A stretch of 64,000 nt of DNA from positions 35,484 to 99,483 of the forward strand of contig CAJOCR010000016.1 in NCBI GenBank assembly GCA_905236755.1, given 5' to 3'. The first letter of the stretch is position 1; the number at the start of each line of letters is the position of its first letter. Under the pieces are notes generated by a model that ran no database searches, had not been told where the DNA came from, and saw only the letters and a list, made by a program, of their open reading frames with translations. The stretch is from an uncultured Prevotella sp. Its GTDB lineage: Bacteria; Bacteroidota; Bacteroidia; Bacteroidales; Bacteroidaceae. A program made the translations under genes and the position numbers. Shown here piece by piece: positions 1 to 7,402 of the stretch.

Positions 1-572
1 ACCGAGCCTTCATCGACCCTATTGCTGGCACCACCAAGCGCACAGGCAATCCCGATGAAGACATGAAGAACGCCACCTTCCTGCGTAACGATCCAAAAGA
101 GAATGCCGAACACGTCATGCTTGTTGACCTTGCACGCAACGACCTCAGTCGCAGCTGCCACAACGTAAAGGTTGATTTCTATAAAGACATGCAGTTCTAT
201 TCACATGTCATACACCTTGTGTCGCGTGTCAGTGGCGAGCTCGATGAACATGCCGACCACATCAAAGCCTTCATCGACACCTTCCCCGCAGGCACCCTTT
301 CAGGAGCGCCAAAGGTGAGAGCCATGCAGATAATCACCGAACTTGAGCCCCATAACCGTGGAGCCTATGGTGGTTGCATCGGATTCATAGGCTTCAATGG
401 CGACCTCAATCAAGCCATCGTCATTCGCACCTTTGTCAGCCGTAACAACGAGTTGTGGTTCCAGGCAGGTAGCGGCATCGTTGCCAAGAGCAACGACGAA
501 TATGAGTTAGAAGAAAGTAACAATAAACTTGGTGCACTTGTTAAAGCAATACACTTTGCAAGCGAAATGTAA
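1..572 (+). CDS. trpE: Anthranilate synthase component I, C-terminal part (cut by window edge)
   Basis: Chorismate-binding subunit of anthranilate synthase, which makes anthranilate from chorismate in tryptophan synthesis. The frame is open from the left edge (reading from base 3). The first ATG, at 63, is internal, because the residues before it hold the conserved PIAGTTKRTG motif. Further family signatures follow: VDLARNDLSR, FPAGTLSGAPKVRAMQII and GAYGGCIGFIG. The C-terminus is complete; roughly the first 270-290 residues of a normal TrpE lie outside the window. A glutamine amidotransferase gene about 200 bp downstream fits a trpE-trpG arrangement. A para-aminobenzoate synthase component I is a close relative and cannot be fully excluded from this fragment. 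Confidence in the superfamily is very high and in TrpE itself high. Confidence 0.9.
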   Translation, partial: RAFIDPIAGTTKRTGNPDEDMKNATFLRNDPKENAEHVMLVDLARNDLSRSCHNVKVDFYKDMQFYSHVIHLVSRVSGELDEHADHIKAFIDTFPAGTLSGAPKVRAMQIITELEPHNRGAYGGCIGFIGFNGDLNQAIVIRTFVSRNNELWFQAGSGIVAKSNDEYELEESNNKLGALVKAIHFASEM

Positions 573-772
573 TTTTTAAAGAAGATAAAAGAAGTTAGAA
601 GTAGATAGAAGGAGGTAAAAGACAAATGTCTTCAAAGAGAAAGCTCAGTAATATGTTAAGGAGTGGGGGCAGAACATATTACACTGTCTTATTACGAATG
701 AAAATACGGCCTTATTCCACATCCTTGATGTTGTTAACGAATGCAAATATAAAAAATCAATTTAAATATACA

Positions 773-1336
773 ATGAAAATAGTTATCATCGACAATTACG
801 ACTCCTTTACCTACAACCTCTCTCACCTTGTGAAAGAGTTAGGAGCCGAAGTAACAGTATATCGTAACGACCAGTTCACACTCAACCAGTTGGACGTATT
901 CGACAAGATAATCCTCTCCCCGGGACCAGGTATCCCTTCCGAGGCAGGACAGCTTCTCGATGTAATAAAAACCTATGCAGGTAGAAAGCCAATCCTTGGA
1001 GTATGCTTAGGACACCAAGCCATAGGCGAAGCCTTCGGAGCAAAGCTCGAGAATCTCTCACAAGTCTATCACGGAGTAGCCAGTACCATCCGTCAGATGG
1101 GCACCGACTACATCTTCGATGGTTTGTCACGTAACATTGAGGTTGGTCGCTATCATTCATGGGTAGTCTCAACCGATAATTTCCCTGATTGTCTTGAGAT
1201 AACAGCCCAGAGTGCCGAGGGACAGATCATGGCTCTCCGTCATCGTCATTACGACATCCATGGCATCCAGTTCCATCCCGAGAGCGTGCTCACACCACAA
1301 GGTCGCCAAATCCTTGAAAACTTCTTAAAGAAATAG
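773..1336 (+). CDS. trpG: Anthranilate synthase component II (glutamine amidotransferase)
   Basis: Class I glutamine amidotransferase that supplies ammonia to TrpE. I place the start at 773, giving MKIVIIDNYDSFTYNL and 187 residues, the usual length. An in-frame ATG at 626 would add 49 residues of non-homologous, repeat-derived sequence. Visible motifs are LSPGPGIPSEAG, the nucleophile elbow GVCLGHQAIGEAFG with its catalytic Cys, and the His/Glu pair in HGIQFHPESVLTP near the C-terminus. The roughly 200-bp gap from trpE is purine-rich and low in complexity. No trpD, trpC or other trp gene follows; the next feature is a terminator-like hairpin. The same fold serves PabA, and dual use in folate synthesis is possible. 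Confidence 0.92.
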   Translation: MKIVIIDNYDSFTYNLSHLVKELGAEVTVYRNDQFTLNQLDVFDKIILSPGPGIPSEAGQLLDVIKTYAGRKPILGVCLGHQAIGEAFGAKLENLSQVYHGVASTIRQMGTDYIFDGLSRNIEVGRYHSWVVSTDNFPDCLEITAQSAEGQIMALRHRHYDIHGIQFHPESVLTPQGRQILENFLKK

Positions 1337-1544
1337 TTAGGAGTTAGAAGTTAGGAGTTAGTAGTTAGAAGTTAGTGCAATGCAAGCATTGCGAATGGAT
1401 AATTAATAAAGAATAGTGAAGAATTTTTATTGCTATTTAAAATAAAAGTTGTACCTTAGTCCTGTGTTATTTCATAGTCCGCTGTGAAGCAGGCTTAGGT
1501 TAAGATTTTAGATTAATTATTATTATTAGTATTAGTAAAGTAAA

Positions 1545-1577
1545 GGGAGGGACTCTGTGAAGTGTCCCCCCCTTTTT
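1545..1577 (+). terminator. Terminator-like hairpin downstream of trpG
   Basis: GGGAC at 1549-1553 pairs with GTCCC at 1564-1568, extended by partly matched GGGA/CCCC, and a run of five T follows. It lies 210 bp after trpG and faces the convergent smalltalk/HU genes. The distance makes assignment to trpG an inference. The 1337-1544 stretch before it is AT-rich and low in complexity, with no gene visible. Confidence 0.5.
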
Positions 1578-1612
1578 CTACATACGCCTTCCCTTCATAA
1601 GGGAAGGGAGTG

Positions 1613-1705
1613 CTACATGCAGCTTGTTACACCAAGCGTGGTTGCTACTGCGGTGAGAACTGATATCACCAGTTGAATCACCATTTTCCAAGTTTCCTTT
1701 TTCAT
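1613..1705 (-). CDS. Smalltalk protein (30 aa)
   Basis: Tiny ORF starting MKKETWKMVIQLVISVLTAV and ending in TTLGVTSCM. This matches the 'smalltalk' family of Bacteroidales micro-proteins, annotated next to HU-like DNA-binding genes. It is a single hydrophobic helix after a short basic/aromatic N-terminus, ending near a Cys, so a membrane peptide or mini-lipoprotein is plausible. It lies directly downstream of the HU-like gene on the same strand, 145 bp after that gene's stop, with a palindromic repeat in between. No function is established. The pairing itself is the strongest support that this short frame is real. Confidence 0.8.
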   Translation of the reverse strand: MKKETWKMVIQLVISVLTAVATTLGVTSCM

Positions 1706-1710
1706 AACAA

Positions 1711-1848
1711 AGACCCCTCCTAACCTCCCCTCCAGAGGGGAGGGATTTATTCTGCTGAAGGGTTTAAACAGTTTTTAATTAGACATTAAGAAAAGAACTC
1801 AAGTGGGGTTGAACTCCTCCCCTCTGGAGGGGAGGATGGGAGGGGTCT
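1711..1848. repeat. Inverted pair of a 35-bp GC-rich palindromic repeat
   Basis: The unit at 1711-1745 (agacccctcctaacctcccc, then tccagaggggaggga) recurs in inverted orientation at 1814-1848, and again in direct orientation at 2401-2435. The core CCCCTCCAGAGGGG is itself palindromic. The first copy begins 5 bp before the smalltalk start codon and the third 4 bp before the HU-like start codon, so on the minus strand both genes are preceded by the same element. This suggests a shared RNA hairpin or regulatory role, or repeated REP-like insertion. Confidence 0.75.
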
Positions 1849-1850
1849 CC

Positions 1851-2396
1851 CTACAGGTTTGGCTTGTCGCCATTGTCGTCACCTCCGGTTGAAGGGTTTG
1901 GATCTGGGTTGGTGTTGCCACCGCCGCCTGTTTGTTCTTCCTCCTCCACTTCACCTGAATCAGCAGAGGTTACCTGCTTTACAAGTTTGCCATTGCGGTC
2001 GTAGCAGGTGATATTTACTGAGGTGCTGGCGAGTTCCTGCTTGATTTCGGTGTTAGGAACAAAGATTACTCTGCGGCTGGTGATGAGGTTGGCACCCACC
2101 TTATTCACATCGGTTACTGAGGTTGAACGAACACCGAAACGCATGCTACCCAGTCCTGGAATGGCTACAGAGTGGCCTTCTGTTGCCCATGCCTTGATAA
2201 CTTCTCCAATAGCGTCCCATGCTGCATTGATGGCGCCACGGTTGATACCACTTCGGAGTGCAGCCTCCTTGATTACCTTTGCCTCAGAAAGACGACTGTA
2301 GAGATCGGCCTGAAGGATGTAACGATACTCAGCTGGTGCATTTGGATCCTTGCTGAACTTGAGCTGACGCTCCACTGCTTTAACTTTGATACTCAT
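1851..2396 (-). CDS. HU-like DNA-binding protein with acidic/Gly-Pro-rich tail
   Basis: Protein of 181 residues in the HU/IHF-like family typical of Bacteroidales. Residues 1-130 are globular, with IKEAALRSGINRGAINAAWD (helical body) and GHSVAIPGLGSMRFGVRS, which matches the HU beta-arm entry (cf. V.l.gFG.F). The last 40 residues are low in complexity: EVEEEEQTGGGG followed by NPDPNPSTGGDDNGDKPN. The tail is unlike E. coli HU and common in this family. The gene is followed by the smalltalk gene on the same strand. A palindromic repeat immediately precedes the ATG. The protein probably binds DNA non-specifically or compacts it; a specific role is unknown. Confidence 0.85.
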   Translation of the reverse strand: MSIKVKAVERQLKFSKDPNAPAEYRYILQADLYSRLSEAKVIKEAALRSGINRGAINAAWDAIGEVIKAWATEGHSVAIPGLGSMRFGVRSTSVTDVNKVGANLITSRRVIFVPNTEIKQELASTSVNITCYDRNGKLVKQVTSADSGEVEEEEQTGGGGNTNPDPNPSTGGDDNGDKPNL

Positions 2397-2400
2397 AATA

Positions 2401-2435
2401 GACCCCTCCTAACCTCCCCTCCAGAGGGGAGGAAT
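2401..2435 (+). repeat. Third copy of the 35-bp GC-rich palindromic repeat
   Basis: Direct copy of the 1711-1745 unit, including the following context ctgctgaaggg, which is shared with 1755-1765. It sits right upstream of the HU-like start codon on the minus strand. Confidence 0.75.
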
Positions 2436-2732
2436 TTAAACTGCTGAAGGGTGAGCAGGGATTTAAGGTTAAACATTTTGATACTGCAAAGATACAAAGA
2501 TTCATACTCCCCACCAATAGTTGTCCGGGCTGCGCAACAGCCAATCAACAGACGCATTTCAAGCAATGCATCTAAGGAGAGGCTTGTCACTTTACGCTTG
2601 ACACTTGACGTTTTTGCTTTAAAGAAAAGTAAATAGCTAAAGAGCAAATTTTCACTTTCTGCCCAGGAAAAAATTTTTACCTGCCCAGAAACCTAAAATT
2701 TCAAAATTTGACAACAACACCCTAAAACAATC

Positions 2733-2897
2733 AAAACGTAAAGCGTCAAGCGTCAAGTCAATGCTATTTCCACATACACTATCACCAAACCCTAAAATTT
2801 CACTTTTTGAGCTAACAGGCTGTAAAACGTAAAAACGTAAAGCGTCAAGTGTAAAGTCGATGCTATTTCCACATACACTACCACAAAACCCTAAATA
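2733..2897. repeat. Direct repeat of about 66 bp in an AT-rich gene-poor region
   Basis: Two imperfect copies, 2733-2799 and 2832-2897, each begin aaaacgtaaagcgtcaag, pass through tgctatttccacatacacta and end in aaccctaaa. Fragments of the same 'cgtcaagtgtaaag' wording appear in reverse orientation at 2584-2620 and 3008-3040. After the second copy comes an AT-only stretch (about 2897-2960). No gene is visible from 2436 to 3483; two short frames there lack any recognisable content. Confidence 0.7.
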
Positions 2898-3107
2898 TTA
2901 CCATTAATTATTAATTAATATTATATATTAATTAATAATTATTATATATATATTATAATCTATAACTAAGATTAAGATAGAGACAAATTGTTTCAGAGTA
3001 AGACATGCGCTTTGCACTTGACGCTTGACACTTTACACTTATCAGTTAGTCTCACTACTACCTACACTTCTGGAGAGCAATTTTGGTGCGTGTGGCGTCG
3101 GCAACTA

Positions 3108-3138
3108 TTGGAGGAATAAATATATTTTAGTATCTTTG
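3108..3138 (+). promoter_or_regulatory. Promoter-like element with no clear gene
   Basis: TTG at 3108, a 20-bp spacer and TATCTTTG at 3131-3138 match the Bacteroidetes housekeeping consensus. Downstream there is only an 18-codon frame at 3286-3342 (MVAKVKYGVYRKVVSKLP). Its start resembles some HU-like proteins, so a decayed gene is possible. The rest of 3139-3483 shows nothing recognisable. Confidence 0.45.
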
Positions 3139-3483
3139 CATCATAAAGAACGATAAAACCAAAACCATACCATTCTTCCTTACGACTGTCGTATATTTGT
3201 GTGCATGTATCATTCCTAAGAGCTGATTTCTTCTTATTGTCTGTGATAGACCATCATCGCTTCCTAATTTAACGTCAAAGACAAAATGGTGGCGAAAGTG
3301 AAATATGGTGTGTATAGGAAAGTGGTGAGTAAACTGCCGTAAAGAATCAAGGTTAGAAAGCTAACTGTACAATAAAAACTGAGCACACTGAACATATTTG
3401 GAAGTTACTTCGCTATAATTATCTGTATTAGTTTTTTTTGTTATAAGTAACAAAATATTCTCTTTTAAATGGTTTTAGTAAGT

Positions 3484-3723
3484 TTAATTCATCTTTAAAC
3501 GTAAGTTTTGCCATCGGTTGCTTTGCAAAACCAATAAACGCCCATACACACGACATAAAATTGGTGTTTGTATGTCCTTAAAATTATAATACTCATTAGG
3601 TTTCCCATCTGACATTTCATCAGTAAAAAGCCACTCAATTGCACCAACAAAAGCATTACCATAAGGACCAAAGATCTCATTATAATGAGAATTGTCCTCA
3701 AAAACACGACTACAACTAAACAT
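3484..3723 (-). pseudogene. Possible frameshifted gene remnant
   Basis: A 79-codon frame (MFSCSRVFEDNSHYNEIFG at its start) looks protein-like for its first ~55 residues (AFVGAIEWLFTDEMSDGKPN), then becomes compositionally odd. The overlapping neighbouring frame, which ends GVYWFCKATDGKTYV, reads better for the last 15 codons. That pattern fits one gene broken by a frameshift. I do not recognise the family. The gene-poor AT-rich surroundings favour decay, but an intact short protein is possible. Confidence 0.3.
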
Positions 3724-3937
3724 ATTTTTATTCTCGCAAATATTAAATATTAAAGTTAAAAAACTCTTTCAAAGTTAATAAAAATATCAATAGCTTATAT
3801 ATGATAGATAAAGAAAAAATGTAAATTTAATCTTTGTTTAGTAATTTCGCAAAAGAACAAATAACAAATATTGCTATTACAAAAGTCGTAAAAGGAAAAT
3901 TGTTTTAATCATTTGCTATTTATCTAAGATATTTTAT

Positions 3938-3945
3938 TACCTTTG
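3938..3945 (+). promoter_or_regulatory. -7 box (TACCTTTG)
   Basis: TACCTTTG at 3938-3945, with a TTTG 22 bp upstream at 3912-3915, slightly longer than the usual spacing. It would drive the structured RNA region at 4045-4245 and possibly the acyltransferase behind it. The 3724-3937 stretch is AT-rich with no gene seen. Confidence 0.4.
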
Positions 3946-4044
3946 TAAATGCTAACTCACTCTGTTCAGATATTGAAAGATATAGTAACAGGAATATAGA
4001 GGTAGCACTACATTTGAGATTGCGTCACTTACGCTTTGTTTTTG

Positions 4045-4245
4045 GCAGTTCGAAACTTCCACAAATCGAATTAGTTGTCTTGAACATTGCAGAGGTAGAT
4101 GCTACGGGTAGGTATATACCGTTCTCGTTGGTGTGCCGATGACTAACCATGTCATCACGCACACCTTTAGGGTACACGATAATGCCAATGGCGTGGGTAT
4201 CTCTCTGTTTGTTTACAACTAGGGTTGTGGAAGGCCTCGAACTGC
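4045..4245 (+). ncRNA. Long rod-like RNA candidate (6S RNA-like architecture)
   Basis: Both halves of this roughly 200-bp stretch are complementary over its length. Pairs: 4045-4053 with 4237-4245 (GCAGTTCGA), 4057-4064 with 4225-4232 (TTCCACAA), 4073-4078 with 4215-4220 (AGTTGT), 4092-4097 with 4198-4203. An apical hairpin lies at 4130-4166 (GATGAC/GTCATC and GTGTGC/GCACAC). A single rod of about 200 nt with internal bubbles is the layout of 6S RNA, the RNA polymerase-binding regulator. I recognise the shape, not a diagnostic sequence, so 6S is an inference. The opposite strand has an open frame of about 86 codons without a good start (it contains DDMVSHRHTNENGIYLPVAS), which is the main competing reading. 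Confidence 0.45.
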
Positions 4246-4343
4246 AAAACGAACAGAAGTTAGATACCCCGCTTTTCTTTTGTAGTTAGCGAAAAACAAT
4301 TTTTAAAGTCCGACTCTGGGTATTTTGCGGATATAGTTTTATA

Positions 4344-5417
4344 ATGAATGCAACGAGTATAAATTCTATTTCTGCAAAACGACTAAGTTGGCTTGATGAT
4401 GCAAAGATGTTTGCCATATTGGCTGTTATTTTTTATCATTGCGTACCATCTGAACTTACAAATGCAGGAGACGTAAAAGGTATTATTGGATCATTTAATA
4501 TGCCGTTTTTTATGTTTTTGGCTGGTTTTACATCTGTCACATCTTTAGAGAAAAATACCAGTTGGAGCAACTACTGGCAATATGTTATAAAGATAGCATT
4601 ACATTTGCTACTTCCAACATTTGCCATAGGAATATTACGTGCAATACTAACACTTGATATTGCAGCCATTGGAAATGAACAATGGTTTCTTAAAATGCTT
4701 TTCAGATATTTATTGGTGTTTGCAACTATCAATTGGCTGGTTCATAGTATAATCACATTTATACATAGAAATAAAACATCAATAAACATCTCTCATAGAT
4801 GGACATATATCAAATATCCAGTATTTGTCTTACTGATGTTCTTTCTATCTAAAACAAAGCTTCCTGAATTCCCATTCTATTTCTTATTCGGCTACTTTTG
4901 TAAAAAACACCAAGTACCAAGCATAATTATGAGATTGCGCTCACATAAAGTGTTTTGGCCATGTTATATAATGATTATGCTGAGCACAATCGTTCTCATA
5001 TATAGTATGTGGGCCCTTTCACGTGGTCACGATTTCTACAATGAGCCTTTTTGGGTTCTTTACAAACAATATATCACAATATATTATCTATTCCGACAGT
5101 TGTGCGCCTTCGGATGGATATTATTACTATTACCTCTTTTTCTATTCCTTTCAAAGAAGTACACATGGTTTAGTTACTGTGGAAGCAAAAGTTTAGGACT
5201 ATACATAACGCACACATTCTTATTGCATATTGTTATAGAACCGCTCCACATTAACTATACAAACAACTATATGGGGTGGATAAGCGCTTCACTTATATTC
5301 ATAGCGCTTACCTTATCGTCCTTAATACTAATAAAGTTGTTTGAAAGTAATAGATATATCCATTTCATATTTTTAGGTGGCGGAACATCTGTATTAAAGA
5401 GTAAAGCAAAACAATGA
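4344..5417 (+). CDS. Acyltransferase family 3 membrane protein
   Basis: Integral-membrane acyltransferase of 357 residues (Acyl_transf_3/OafA type). Members move acyl groups, often acetyl, onto sugars of cell-surface polysaccharides. The N-terminus WLDDAKMFAILAVIFYH carries the family's first-helix Asp and His; NMPFFMFLAGF follows. About ten hydrophobic helices continue to the C-terminus, and a short basic tail ends the protein. It stands alone, with no glycosyltransferase next to it, so the substrate cannot be inferred. Coding sequence is markedly AT-rich, like its surroundings, which may reflect transfer. The ATG at 4344 fits the usual start of the first membrane helix. Confidence 0.85.
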   Translation: MNATSINSISAKRLSWLDDAKMFAILAVIFYHCVPSELTNAGDVKGIIGSFNMPFFMFLAGFTSVTSLEKNTSWSNYWQYVIKIALHLLLPTFAIGILRAILTLDIAAIGNEQWFLKMLFRYLLVFATINWLVHSIITFIHRNKTSINISHRWTYIKYPVFVLLMFFLSKTKLPEFPFYFLFGYFCKKHQVPSIIMRLRSHKVFWPCYIMIMLSTIVLIYSMWALSRGHDFYNEPFWVLYKQYITIYYLFRQLCAFGWILLLLPLFLFLSKKYTWFSYCGSKSLGLYITHTFLLHIVIEPLHINYTNNYMGWISASLIFIALTLSSLILIKLFESNRYIHFIFLGGGTSVLKSKAKQ

Positions 5418-5488
5418 TTACAATGGGAAAATGATCACTTGACAACTATTACTCTTGTGAAGATAGTAGAATATAATCTTATACGTAA

Positions 5489-5770
5489 TCAAAAATTATA
5501 GATAACTTTGCGTTTTGTTTTTGTAGTGGTTTGACAAGTATAACTATTCCAAATCAAGTTACGACCATAGGTTCAGGGGCTTTTGAATATTGCAATAATA
5601 TAACAGCAATACATTGTTTGGGGACTACTCCTCCGAATATTTCTGGCAATCATACTGTATTCGATACAGAAACATATGAAAAAGCAACATTATATGTTCC
5701 TCGCGGTTCCACTAAAGCATATAATTCTCAAACAGAATGGATGAAATTCAAAAATATCGTAGAAGAATAA
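5489..5770 (+). pseudogene. C-terminal remnant of a BspA-like leucine-rich-repeat protein
   Basis: The frame is open from 5489 with no ATG. It reads CSGLTSITIPNQVTTIGSGA, a BspA/LRR_5 repeat unit, then an incomplete second repeat and ATLYVPRGSTKAYNSQTEW, the usual C-terminal cap of these surface proteins. Only about 90 codons remain, versus several hundred in intact members, and there is no signal peptide. Upstream sequence does not continue the repeat, so the 5' part was lost by deletion or rearrangement. Confidence 0.75.
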
Positions 5771-5811
5771 TCTGTATATTCAAGTATACATAATATCAGA
5801 AAAATATTAAT

Positions 5812-5854
5812 TACTGAACTTTCTCAAGTGAATATTTATTAGAGAAAAATAGAA
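5812..5854. repeat. 43-bp twin element, copy 1
   Basis: 42 of 43 bases match 63871-63913 at the far end of the window. It contains an inverted pair TTTCTC/GAGAAA. It leads into a GC hairpin (GGCT at 5858, AGCC at 5868) flanked by AAAATAGAA/TTCTATTTT, a terminator-like shape. It lies between the BspA remnant and the 3' end of the GSCFA gene. Confidence 0.8.
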
Positions 5855-5876
5855 GGGCTAATCATAGCCGCGCTTT

Positions 5877-6680
5877 CTATTTTCCTAAAGATATTGACCA
5901 CTTGGACTCGAATGCTTTTTGTTTTTCGAGTGTTTGGGCACGGAATTGTTGGTACTCGGGACTGTCGGGATTGAAGGGCTTATGGGCTAATGCCTCTCGG
6001 ATGGGTTTCCATTCAGCCATGTAGGTTGTTGCTTCCTTGCTCATATATGTGTCGCAGAAACGGTCGAAGATGTAGGCTACTGCCTGTGAGGTGGGGTGCA
6101 GCATGTCTTCCTTGTAGAAACGGTAGTCACGCAGTTCGTCGTTCATGATTTCGTAGGACGGGAAGTATTCGGCTTGTGTCTGTTGAATGGCTAATAGTAG
6201 GGTTGCCTTGCTCAGCTGACTGCCGTGATAGCCGTATTTGCGGTATCTGATGGGACTGACGGTGATGATGACTTTTATCTGTGGGTTGCGCTCCTTGAGC
6301 ATGGCTATTGCCTTGTTGAGGTAGCTGGCACACTCATCAACAGAAAGTTCTTTCTCTGTGAACAGACGTTGTGGGCGCTTCTGACAGTTGTCAACAATCT
6401 CGCCTGTTTCGTTAAGGATATACACGTGGTTGGTGCCTAATGTGAATATGGCTACATCGGGGGTGTAGGTTGGGTTGTCGGCAAGCATCTTTTCTACTGT
6501 GTGAGTGATGCTTGCAGGGTTATACATAACGCCATAGGGATTTGCCTTTACCTGAAAGTGGTTGTCGTCGAAGATTTGTCCGAGGTTGTCGGCAAAGCAC
6601 GAGCCCACAAGGAACAGATTGTCTTGTGGCTTTATCTTCCATGCTGATGCCTCAATATCTATTTTTGTTCTGAATTCCAT
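5877..6680 (-). CDS. GSCFA domain protein
   Basis: Protein of 267 residues with the family-naming motif near the N-terminus (NLFLVGSCFADNLGQIFDD), followed by NPYGVMYNPASI and the block IFTLGTNHVYILNETGEIVDN. GSCFA proteins resemble SGNH/GDSL hydrolases: the GSCF serine, the GTN block and the DMLHPTSQAVAYIFDRF C-terminal block with an Asp-x-x-His arrangement (DMLH) fit that plan. Likely an esterase or deacylase, substrate unknown. No signal peptide is visible, so it is probably cytoplasmic. It is monocistronic, with its own promoter at 6702-6732. Confidence 0.88.
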   Translation of the reverse strand: MEFRTKIDIEASAWKIKPQDNLFLVGSCFADNLGQIFDDNHFQVKANPYGVMYNPASITHTVEKMLADNPTYTPDVAIFTLGTNHVYILNETGEIVDNCQKRPQRLFTEKELSVDECASYLNKAIAMLKERNPQIKVIITVSPIRYRKYGYHGSQLSKATLLLAIQQTQAEYFPSYEIMNDELRDYRFYKEDMLHPTSQAVAYIFDRFCDTYMSKEATTYMAEWKPIREALAHKPFNPDSPEYQQFRAQTLEKQKAFESKWSISLGK

Positions 6681-6701
6681 TAAAAATGTATTTTTTCATG
6701 G

Positions 6702-6732
6702 CAAAAATAAGTAATTTATTTAAGTTTCGCAA
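6702..6732 (-). promoter_or_regulatory. Promoter of the GSCFA gene, -33 box inside a repeat
   Basis: On the minus strand: TTG (6730-6732), 20-bp spacer, TATTTTTG (6702-6709). The TTG lies in the end of the MITE-like repeat that begins at 6721, so the repeat contributes part of the promoter. Confidence 0.6.
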
Positions 6733-6830
6733 GTTTATCTTTTATCAAGAATTACAGGAATTAGAGAATTTTTAGACTAACGCCTTTGCGCATTATAAAA
6801 CAAAAATTCTCTAATTCTCTAATTCTTGAT
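6721..6830. repeat. MITE-like palindromic element, copy 1
   Basis: Starts taagtttcgcaagttt, then atcaagaattacaggaatt, a central gcctttgcgcat, and ends ctctaattcttgat, the reverse complement of the start of the inner arm. Related copies lie at 6879-7029 and 43487-43713. This copy lacks the long right flank. Confidence 0.75.
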
Positions 6831-6878
6831 AAAACTATCATAGATTAATGAATCAAACTGGAATAGTCAGATGAATGC

Positions 6879-7029
6879 TTAAAGTTTCGCTTTAAAAAAA
6901 ATCAAGAATTACAGGAATTTGAGAATTTAGCTTGCGCCTTTGAGTCATTTTGCGCATAAAACACAATTCTATAATTCTCTAATTCTTGATAATATTTTAG
7001 AGTAAACATTCACTTACGAAAGTTTAGTA
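6879..7029. repeat. MITE-like palindromic element, copy 2
   Basis: Same inner arms (atcaagaattacaggaatt and aattctctaattcttgat) plus the right flank aatattttagagtaaacatt and cttacgaaagttta. That end is an imperfect inverse of the left end taagtttcgcaag. Shares the right flank almost exactly with the copy at 43487-43713. Confidence 0.75.
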
Positions 7030-7047
7030 AATAATATAATGTTTTTA

Positions 7048-7077
7048 TTGTAAGTTTGAATAAATATAGTACATTTG
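7048..7077 (+). promoter_or_regulatory. Consensus promoter for the 45-aa gene
   Basis: TTG at 7048-7050, exactly 19 bp, TACATTTG at 7070-7077. It predicts transcription from about 7084, 19 nt before the ATG at 7103. Confidence 0.65.
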
Positions 7078-7102
7078 CAATGTTATAACAATAAGTATAA
7101 TT

Positions 7103-7240
7103 ATGGCAAAAGTTATTTCAAAAAAAGCACATGATATGCTAAAAGCTGACATTAAGAAGGCTCGCCAAGAGTATGAAAATGGTGAGACTATTTCTTGCAG
7201 TACCCCAGAAGAAATGCAACGCTATTTCGATAGCCTATGA
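7103..7240 (+). CDS. Small protein of 45 aa, unknown function
   Basis: Reads MAKVISKKAHDMLKADIKKA at the N-terminus and ends EEMQRYFDSL. It is lysine-rich and predicted helical, with no membrane segment and no Cys pair that would suggest metal binding (a single Cys). A full-consensus promoter directly in front supports expression. Size and composition would suit a small regulator or an antitoxin, but no toxin gene is adjacent (murF-alr follows). I do not recognise the family. The gene sits between a MITE-like repeat and a promoter-bearing repeat. Confidence 0.55.
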   Translation: MAKVISKKAHDMLKADIKKARQEYENGETISCSTPEEMQRYFDSL

Positions 7241-7347
7241 CGCTATTGAATAATGAATAGTGACCTTCGGTTCCACATTTTTTTATACCTTTAGCTTTGC
7301 TGAAGGCGGGCTGCGCTCGGGAATATAAAATTAAAACAAGTTTTATT

Positions 7348-7377
7348 TTGATATTCCACTTGCTTGCACTACCTTTG
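7348..7377 (+). promoter_or_regulatory. Promoter of murF-alr inside a dispersed repeat
   Basis: TTG 7348-7350, 19 bp, TACCTTTG 7370-7377; predicted start near 7384. That is downstream of the ATG at 7379, so translation most likely begins at 7403. The block ttaaaacaagttttattttg to cttgcttgcact is repeated at 11680-11815. Confidence 0.7.
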
Positions 7378-7402
7378 CATGAAAATAAATTTTATCAAAA
7401 CG

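Noticed and set aside
626..772. 49-residue N-terminal extension of trpG
   Set aside because: Not homologous to the family; the ATG at 773 gives the standard length and motif spacing.
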